In this document: positions 6,815-11,755 of the stretch, one piece after another
Numbering within the stretch: the first letter of the stretch is position 1
How the letters are laid out: each line of letters starts with the position of its first letter
Origin: Firmicutes bacterium CAG:341
GTDB taxonomy: Bacteria; Bacillota; Clostridia; Oscillospirales; Acutalibacteraceae
Reading direction: 5' to 3'
Length of the DNA stretch: 11,755 nucleotides
NCBI GenBank assembly: GCA_000434995.1
Contig: FR895327.1
Location: 50,735 to 62,489, forward strand
Notes under the pieces: generated by a model
Told to the model about the DNA's origin: nothing
Database searches by the model: none
Seen by the model: the letters and a program-made list of their open reading frames with translations, nothing else
Made by a program: the position numbers and the translations under genes

Positions 6815-8569
6815 TCAAGTTTTTGGAAACTGTGAATTATACAAATTATAATAAAAACCTTTTTGTGCATATAGGGAATCGTGAGTTCCCTGCTCAATTA
6901 TATTACCGTTATTCATAACCAGAATCAAGTCCGCATTTTGAATAGTTGAAAGGCGATGTGCTACTATGAAAGTAGTTCTGTCCTTCATAAGCGTATTAAA
7001 TGCCTTTTGAATTCTGATTTCGGTTCTTGTATCAATTGATGAAGTAGCTTCATCAAGAATAAGCATAGGCGGCGGACATAGCATTAAACGCGTAATACAA
7101 AGAAGCTGCTTTTGCCCCTGTGAAAGTGAACCGCCGTCCTCGCCTATTTTGGTATTATAACCGTCAGGCAAACGCTTGATAAATGAGTGAGCGTGAGCTT
7201 TTTTAGCGGCTTCTACTATTTCTTCGTATGTTGCATCAGGTTTGCCCAAGCGAATATTATCAGCAATTGAGCCGCTTTTAAGCCAAGTATCCTGAAGAAC
7301 CATACCAAAATTCTGCCTGAGTGACTGACGGGTAATATTTTGAGTATTTACTCCGTCAACTGTTACAGAACCTGAATTTGGGTCATAAAAGCGCATTAAA
7401 AGATTTATAAGTGTTGTTTTTCCGCAACCGGTAGGGCCAACAATAGCAACAGTTTTGCCGGAAGTAACAGATACATTTACATCTTTAAGAAGTTCTTTTT
7501 CAGGATTATATGAAAAATACAAATCGCTAATGTCAATATCGCCCTTAACATTTGAAAGTTCTTTTGCGTCGATGCTGTCAGGTATTTGAGGTGTTTCTTC
7601 AATAAGTTCAAACACACGTGAGGCGCAAGCCATTGCATTTTGAAGTTCTGTAACAACCGAACTTATTTCATTAAAAGGCTTTGTATACTGATTAGCATAT
7701 GATAAAAAGCAAGAAAGAATACCAACTGTTATATTACCCTTAACAGCCATTATAGCACCAAATAATGCAACGGCGGCATAAACAATACTGTTTACAAATC
7801 TTGTTGCAGGGTTTGTAATTGATGAAAAGAAAGTAGCTTTAAGCGAATATTTCGCCAAATCATCATTTATTTCATCAAAGCGTTTTTTGTTTTCATCATC
7901 CATTGAATAAGCATCGGCAACTTTTTGGTTTGAAATCATTTCATCAATAAAAGCTGTTTGCTCACCACGGGTTTTAGTTTGAAGAGAAAACATATTAAAT
8001 GTCTTTTTAGCAATAAATCTGGCAATAAAAAACGAGAGAGGTGTAACAATTACTACAACTATTGTTATAAACACATTTACGCTAAGCATAAATGCGAGCG
8101 TGCCTATAATCGTGATAACACCTGTAAAAAACTGAGTGAATCCCATTAAAAGTCCATCTGAAAGCTGGTCAACATCAGTAATTACTCGGCTGACTATATC
8201 ACCCTTTGAATGAGTATCAATATATGAAAAAGGAAGAACTTCAATTTTTTCAAATGCCTTTTTACGCAAATCGCGTGATACATTATATGTTATTTTGTTA
8301 TTGCAAACATTCATCAGCCATTGGATAATCGCAGTAGCTATAACTATAATCGCAACTTTGATAAGAATTGATTTCATTAAATCAAAATCAACATTATCTT
8401 TACCTACTATACAGTCAATTGCGTGGCCTACCAAGATAGGAGCATAAAGAGTAAGTCCGACTGTAACGGCGGCAAAAAGCATAGATAAAATCAAATAATA
8501 CTTATATTTACCGATATATGAAAAGACTTTTTTTAGTACGCTTTTGTTTTTAACTTTCTTATCAGCCAT
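6815..8569 (-). CDS. ABC exporter half-transporter, subunit carrying the canonical ATPase residues (TM288/LmrD-like)
   Basis: This 584-residue protein is a fused membrane domain and nucleotide-binding domain, one half of a heterodimeric type IV (B-family) ABC exporter. Six membrane helices lie in residues 1 to about 310 and the ATPase domain in about 345-584. Visible motifs are Walker A GPTGCGKT (378-385), a divergent signature LSQGQ (482-486, not LSGGQ), Walker B with catalytic glutamate E507 (LILDE), and switch histidine H538 (VAHR). It therefore supplies functional Walker B and H-loop residues but a weakened signature. This is the complement of its partner encoded just upstream, the arrangement known from TM287/288 and LmrCD. 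The ATG overlaps the partner's stop by one base (TAATG) and follows AAGGAGG. The substrate is unknown; multidrug or lipid-like export is typical of the family. It precedes trkA by 19 bp. Confidence 0.93.
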   Translation of the reverse strand: MADKKVKNKSVLKKVFSYIGKYKYYLILSMLFAAVTVGLTLYAPILVGHAIDCIVGKDNVDFDLMKSILIKVAIIVIATAIIQWLMNVCNNKITYNVSRDLRKKAFEKIEVLPFSYIDTHSKGDIVSRVITDVDQLSDGLLMGFTQFFTGVITIIGTLAFMLSVNVFITIVVVIVTPLSFFIARFIAKKTFNMFSLQTKTRGEQTAFIDEMISNQKVADAYSMDDENKKRFDEINDDLAKYSLKATFFSSITNPATRFVNSIVYAAVALFGAIMAVKGNITVGILSCFLSYANQYTKPFNEISSVVTELQNAMACASRVFELIEETPQIPDSIDAKELSNVKGDIDISDLYFSYNPEKELLKDVNVSVTSGKTVAIVGPTGCGKTTLINLLMRFYDPNSGSVTVDGVNTQNITRQSLRQNFGMVLQDTWLKSGSIADNIRLGKPDATYEEIVEAAKKAHAHSFIKRLPDGYNTKIGEDGGSLSQGQKQLLCITRLMLCPPPMLILDEATSSIDTRTEIRIQKAFNTLMKDRTTFIVAHRLSTIQNADLILVMNNGNIIEQGTHDSLYAQKGFYYNLYNSQFPKT

Positions 8570-10281
8570 TATGCTTCCTCCTTTCCGAATTGAGATACAT
8601 AAATTTCTTTATATACCTCACAGGAATTAAGAAGTTCGCTGTGTGTACCCATGCCTACACATTTTCCGTCATCAAGAACAATAATTTTATCAGCACTCAT
8701 TACCGATGATGCTCTTTGTGAAACAATGAATACAGTCGGGTTATAATCAAGCGAATAAATAGCTTCGCGAAGTCGTGCTTCGGTTGCAAAATCAAGCGCC
8801 GATGATGAATCGTCAAGAACTAAAATTTCAGGTTTTCTTACAAGCGCACGGGCAACAGATAAACGCTGCTTTTGTCCGCCTGAAAGGTTTGCACCGCCCT
8901 GTGCAATAAAGAAATCAAGGCCGCCTTTTTCCACAATAGTATCATAAACCTGTGCAAGCTTAAGTGCTTCGATAATTTCGGCATCAGTAGCATCTTTTTT
9001 GCCCCATTTCATATTATCGCGAACAGTGCCTTTAAAAAGAACTGCCTTTTGCTGAACAAAACCGATTTTGTTTCTTAATTCATCATCATTTAACGATTTA
9101 ACATCGTTTCCATTAACATAAACAGTACCTTTTGTGGCATCATAAAAATGCGGAACGAGTGATACAAGGCTTGACTTACCCGAACCGGTACTGCCTATAA
9201 TACCGATAACATCACCCTTATCAGCTTTAAAGCTAATATCTATAAGTGACATATCACCGGCATTGCGATATTTAAGTGATACATTATCAAATTCAATATA
9301 AGAATTTGACTTTTTATCATTAAAATTATGTTCAAGTGTTGATTTTTGCTCAAATACATTCTTAATTCTGTCTGCTGAAGCAAGGGCTTTTGTAATAGTA
9401 ACAAGCAAATTTGCAAGTTTTATAAGTTCAACAAGTATTTGGCTCATATAGTTATAAAGTGCAACAACTTGCCCCTGTGTTAAATCGCCGATATTAACTT
9501 TAACACCGCCGGAATAAACGAGAATAACGATAGCTATATTTATAATTACATATGTTACCGGATTAAGCAAAGCAGATATTCTGCCGATACTTTTTTGCAT
9601 ATTTGAAAGTGCAGAATTGCGCCTGTTAAATTCAGCAATTTCGTTATTTTCACCTGTGAAAGCACGAATTACACGCGCACCTTCAAAATTTTCCCTGGTA
9701 ATAAGTGTTACACCGTCAAGGTTTGACTGAACCTTTTTATAACCCGGTGTAGTATAAGCCATTATTGAAAAAATAACGATTGATAAAAGAACAATTGCCA
9801 CAAGAAAAACAAGTGCGCATTTAACATCAATAAAAAATGCCATTACCATAGAGCCGAAAACTATAAACGGAGAACGCAGAAACAGCCTTAAAACAAGATT
9901 AACACCATTTTGAACAGTATTTGCATCGTTAGTCATACGGGTAATAAGCGATGATGTACCAAGGTTATCAAGCTCATTAAACGAAAGCGTTTGTATTTTT
10001 TGATACAACGCAGAACGAAGTTCCCTGCCAAATCCTGTTGCAGCTTTTGCGGCAAAATATTGAGCTGTGATTGCAGCCACCATACCCACAATTGCAAGAA
10101 GAACGAGTATACCGCATCTACCTAATATATACGAAGTATTGTTATTTGCAATACCCTTATCAATAATTGCTGCAATAACAAGCGGAACAATAAGTTCAAA
10201 TGAAGCTTCGAGCAATTTAAAAAGAGGTGCAAACACAGACTCTTTAACATAATTTTTAAGATAAACTAATAATGATTTCAA
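8569..10281 (-). CDS. ABC exporter half-transporter, subunit with degenerate ATPase residues (TM287/LmrC-like), TTG start
   Basis: This 570-residue membrane-ATPase fusion is the partner of the next gene. Six membrane helices lie in residues 1 to about 305 and the nucleotide-binding domain in about 328-570. Motifs are Walker A GSTGSGKS (363-370), a perfect signature LSGGQ (466-470), and Walker B VLDD, in which the catalytic glutamate is aspartate (D491). The switch histidine is glutamine (Q522 in VSQR). So the ATP site built from its own Walker motifs and the partner's LSQGQ should be poorly hydrolytic, while its LSGGQ completes the partner's active site. The first codon is TTG (10281-10279), preceded by AAGGTGG with a six-base spacer. 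There is no nearby in-frame ATG, and the protein begins where family members begin. It is first in the operon, behind a TTGACT/TATAAT promoter. Confidence 0.93.
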   Translation of the reverse strand: MKSLLVYLKNYVKESVFAPLFKLLEASFELIVPLVIAAIIDKGIANNNTSYILGRCGILVLLAIVGMVAAITAQYFAAKAATGFGRELRSALYQKIQTLSFNELDNLGTSSLITRMTNDANTVQNGVNLVLRLFLRSPFIVFGSMVMAFFIDVKCALVFLVAIVLLSIVIFSIMAYTTPGYKKVQSNLDGVTLITRENFEGARVIRAFTGENNEIAEFNRRNSALSNMQKSIGRISALLNPVTYVIINIAIVILVYSGGVKVNIGDLTQGQVVALYNYMSQILVELIKLANLLVTITKALASADRIKNVFEQKSTLEHNFNDKKSNSYIEFDNVSLKYRNAGDMSLIDISFKADKGDVIGIIGSTGSGKSSLVSLVPHFYDATKGTVYVNGNDVKSLNDDELRNKIGFVQQKAVLFKGTVRDNMKWGKKDATDAEIIEALKLAQVYDTIVEKGGLDFFIAQGGANLSGGQKQRLSVARALVRKPEILVLDDSSSALDFATEARLREAIYSLDYNPTVFIVSQRASSVMSADKIIVLDDGKCVGMGTHSELLNSCEVYKEIYVSQFGKEEA

Positions 10282-10294
10282 ACCTTACCACCTT
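10282..10294 (-). promoter_or_regulatory. Ribosome binding site supporting a TTG start
   Basis: On the minus strand AAGGTGG (10294-10288) differs by one base from the ideal AAGGAGG. It lies six bases before the TTG codon at 10281-10279. The second AAGG (10286-10283) is too close to the codon to act. This site decides the start of the 570-residue ABC gene. Confidence 0.65.
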
Positions 10295-10315
10295 ATATTT
10301 ATTACTAATTTATAT

Positions 10316-10343
10316 ATTATAATACTTAATAGAATAAAGTCAA
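10316..10343 (-). promoter_or_regulatory. Promoter of the ABC exporter-trkA-trkH operon
   Basis: On the minus strand TTGACT (10343-10338) is followed after 16 bp by a perfect TATAAT (10321-10316). The start would be near 10309, giving a leader of about 28 nt. No attenuator or riboswitch fits in that length, so any regulation of this operon at this promoter should act on initiation. No internal promoter for trkA is possible in the 19-bp gap at 6796-6814. Confidence 0.65.
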
Positions 10344-10362
10344 CAAATTAAAAAAAATTATT

Positions 10363-10396
10363 TATACACTTTACATAAAGTAAATTAAGGTGTATA
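10363..10396. promoter_or_regulatory. Inverted repeat, candidate operator over the oxidoreductase promoter
   Basis: TATACACTTTA (10363-10373) and TAAGGTGTATA (10386-10396) are inverted copies matching at 10 of 11 positions, separated by 12 bp. Nested inside is a perfect shorter palindrome, ACTTTA-CA-TAAAGT (10368-10381). The arms cover the -35 box and much of the -10 box of the plus-strand promoter. A dimeric regulator bound here would block RNA polymerase. The cognate regulator is not in this window. Confidence 0.45.
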
Positions 10397-10398
10397 TT
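10370..10398 (+). promoter_or_regulatory. Promoter of the Gfo/Idh/MocA oxidoreductase gene
   Basis: TTTACA (10370-10375) and TATATT (10393-10398), each a five-of-six consensus match, are separated by 17 bp. The predicted transcript start is near 10405. The gene's ribosome binding site, GATGAGG (10415-10421), is nine bases before the ATG at 10431. Confidence 0.6.
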
Positions 10399-10430
10399 AA
10401 ATAAAAACAAGTTAGATGAGGTAATTAAAA

Positions 10431-11741
10431 ATGAACAAATCACCTGTTACTGCAATAATTGTAGGTGCCGGCCACAGAGCTATGGTTTACAGCAAGCTTG
10501 CACTTACTAATCCGGAGTTATTAAAAATAGTCGGCGTTGCAGACCCAAACCCTGTAAGAAGAAAGCACTGTATGGAAAAATTCGGCTTTTCAGAAGATAT
10601 GTGCTTTGAAAATGCGCAAGAGCTTGCAAAAAAAGGTAAGCTTGCCGACACAATTATCAACGGTACAATGGATGAACAGCACATTGAAACATCTATTCCG
10701 CTTTTAAATGCAGGATATGATATGCTTCTTGAAAAACCATTTGCCGTAAATGAAGAAGAAATGAGAGAGCTTGTTGACTGTGCAAAGAAAAACAATTCTA
10801 AAGTTATGATTTGCCATGTACTTAGATATACTCCTTTTTATTACGGAATTAAAAAAAGAATTGTTAACGGTGATATTGGTGACATTATCAATATTCAAAC
10901 AAATGAGCATGTTTCATATCATCACCTTTCAACATCATATGTAAGGGGCAAATGGGCAAATTCAGATAAATGCCACACCTCAATGCTTCTTGCAAAATGT
11001 TGCCACGACCTTGATATTATTATGTGGATGATGAGTGACACTAAACCAACCCAAATTTCCTCTTTTGGCAGTAAATATCAATTTAAACCTGAAAATGCAC
11101 CGAAAGGCGCAGGCACAATTTGTATGAAAGACTGCCCGCTTGTTGACACTTGTGTTTATTCTACAAAGAGATTATACATAGACCATCCTGACAGATGGGC
11201 ATTTTATGTTTGGGATGCACTTGAAGATATTGAAAACCCAACTATTGATGATAAAATTGCACTTATGAAAAGTGACAGCCCATATGCAAGATGTATGTAT
11301 AAATGCGATAACAATGTTGTTGACCATCAATCTGTACTTATCAATTTTGCAAACGGTGCAACAGGTACACATAATATGGTTGGCGGTTCATCCGAACCGA
11401 TGAGAAGAATTCATATTATCGGCACAAAAGGTGAAATTTACGGTAATTTTGAAGAATCAAAATTCTATGTTTCAACAATTGACCCATCACCTGATGCACA
11501 CAACGGCGAATGCCAAATTGAAGAAGTTGACCTTAATGTTAACGGTGATATGGTTGGTGCATACGGCGGCCACGGCGGCGGAGATGAAAAGCTTGCAGAA
11601 GACTTTGTAAAATTCATCCAAGGTGAAAAGCCAAGCCTTGCCTGCACATCAATTTTTGACAGCGTTGCAGGCCACCTTGCTGTTTATCTTGCAGATGAAT
11701 CAAGAGAAAACGGCGGTGCTCCGCAAAAAGTAGAATTTTGA
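10431..11741 (+). CDS. Gfo/Idh/MocA family oxidoreductase with a cysteine-rich insertion
   Basis: This 436-residue NAD(P)-dependent dehydrogenase or isomerase is of the kind that oxidises or epimerises sugars, inositols or their derivatives. The N-terminal Rossmann domain (about 1-125) has GAGHRA (12-17), D38 after strand two, and the family's EKP motif (101-103) with catalytic-type K102. The C-terminal alpha/beta domain (about 130-436) contains CCHDLD (190-195), which occupies the usual conserved HxxD helix. Between about 225 and 300 lies an insertion with C231, C235, C241, C288 and C292 (CxxxCx5C and CxxxC), a possible metal site. At 436 residues it is longer than the roughly 330-390 typical of the family, partly because of this insertion. 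No signal peptide or membrane segment is visible. It is divergent from the ABC-trk operon; the stop lies 14 bases from the window end with no terminator visible, so an operon may continue beyond. The substrate is unknown. Confidence 0.9.
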   Translation: MNKSPVTAIIVGAGHRAMVYSKLALTNPELLKIVGVADPNPVRRKHCMEKFGFSEDMCFENAQELAKKGKLADTIINGTMDEQHIETSIPLLNAGYDMLLEKPFAVNEEEMRELVDCAKKNNSKVMICHVLRYTPFYYGIKKRIVNGDIGDIINIQTNEHVSYHHLSTSYVRGKWANSDKCHTSMLLAKCCHDLDIIMWMMSDTKPTQISSFGSKYQFKPENAPKGAGTICMKDCPLVDTCVYSTKRLYIDHPDRWAFYVWDALEDIENPTIDDKIALMKSDSPYARCMYKCDNNVVDHQSVLINFANGATGTHNMVGGSSEPMRRIHIIGTKGEIYGNFEESKFYVSTIDPSPDAHNGECQIEEVDLNVNGDMVGAYGGHGGGDEKLAEDFVKFIQGEKPSLACTSIFDSVAGHLAVYLADESRENGGAPQKVEF

Positions 11742-11755
11742 TAAATATAATTTAA

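Noticed and set aside
6391..6918. Three plus-strand frames of 77-94 codons across trkA and its junction with the ABC gene.
   Set aside because: All are antisense shadows of well-identified genes, with no recognisable domain and no promoter or ribosome binding site that I could support.
8569..10281. Degenerate Walker B and H-loop residues as a sign of pseudogene decay.
   Set aside because: The frame is intact and the substitutions are complementary to those of the partner subunit, the normal pattern of heterodimeric exporters.
10282..10430. Possible c-di-AMP or K+-linked riboswitch ahead of the ABC-trk operon.
   Set aside because: The predicted leader is only about 28 nt, which is too short for the known K+-related riboswitch classes, and none of their motifs is seen.
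10487..10910. Minus-strand frames of 102 and 68 codons within the Gfo/Idh/MocA gene.
   Set aside because: They are antisense to the Rossmann domain of a clear gene, and their compositions look like reverse translations rather than real proteins.

Overview
The window is AT-rich DNA from a bacterial chromosome, most likely an anaerobic member of the Bacillota (Clostridia, perhaps an Oscillospirales-type gut organism). This rests on strong AGGAGG-type ribosome binding sites, TTGACA/TATAAT-type promoters, TAATG start/stop overlaps, and the gene families present: a GH51 arabinofuranosidase, a small multi-cysteine protein of the DUF6171 type, tandem-RCK TrkA and a heterodimeric ABC exporter. The taxonomic placement is an inference. 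Coding density is high and no intergenic stretch exceeds about 150 bp.

Left block (1-2670, minus strand): an apparent three-gene operon read from right to left. It encodes an intracellular GH51 alpha-L-arabinofuranosidase, an 83-residue nine-cysteine protein whose start overlaps the previous stop, and a RadC/JAMM protein. It ends near a palindromic element at the window edge that looks like half of a dispersed repeat. A 138-bp divergent region with back-to-back promoters separates this operon from the next gene.

Middle (2785-3885, plus strand): a single M24 (Xaa-Pro aminopeptidase-like) metallopeptidase. Its promoter lies so close that translation probably starts at the second ATG (2809). 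It converges on the right-hand operon, and a strong, probably bidirectional hairpin terminator (3890-3936) lies between them.

Right block (3945-10281, minus strand): a four-gene operon transcribed from a good promoter at about 10316-10343. First come the two halves of a heterodimeric ABC exporter; their nucleotide-binding motifs are split so that one ATPase site is canonical and one is degenerate. These are followed by trkA and trkH, the regulatory and channel subunits of a Trk-type potassium uptake system. All junctions are 19 bp or less, so the exporter and the K+ system are probably co-transcribed.

Right edge (10431-11741, plus strand): a Gfo/Idh/MocA-family NAD(P)-dependent oxidoreductase with a cysteine-rich insertion. 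It is transcribed divergently from the ABC-trk operon behind a promoter embedded in an 11-bp inverted repeat, a candidate operator.

I see no phage, transposase, CRISPR, tRNA or rRNA. The gene families are largely ordinary. The points most worth a second look are the candidate operator, the exporter-Trk linkage, the cysteine-rich small protein and the edge repeat.
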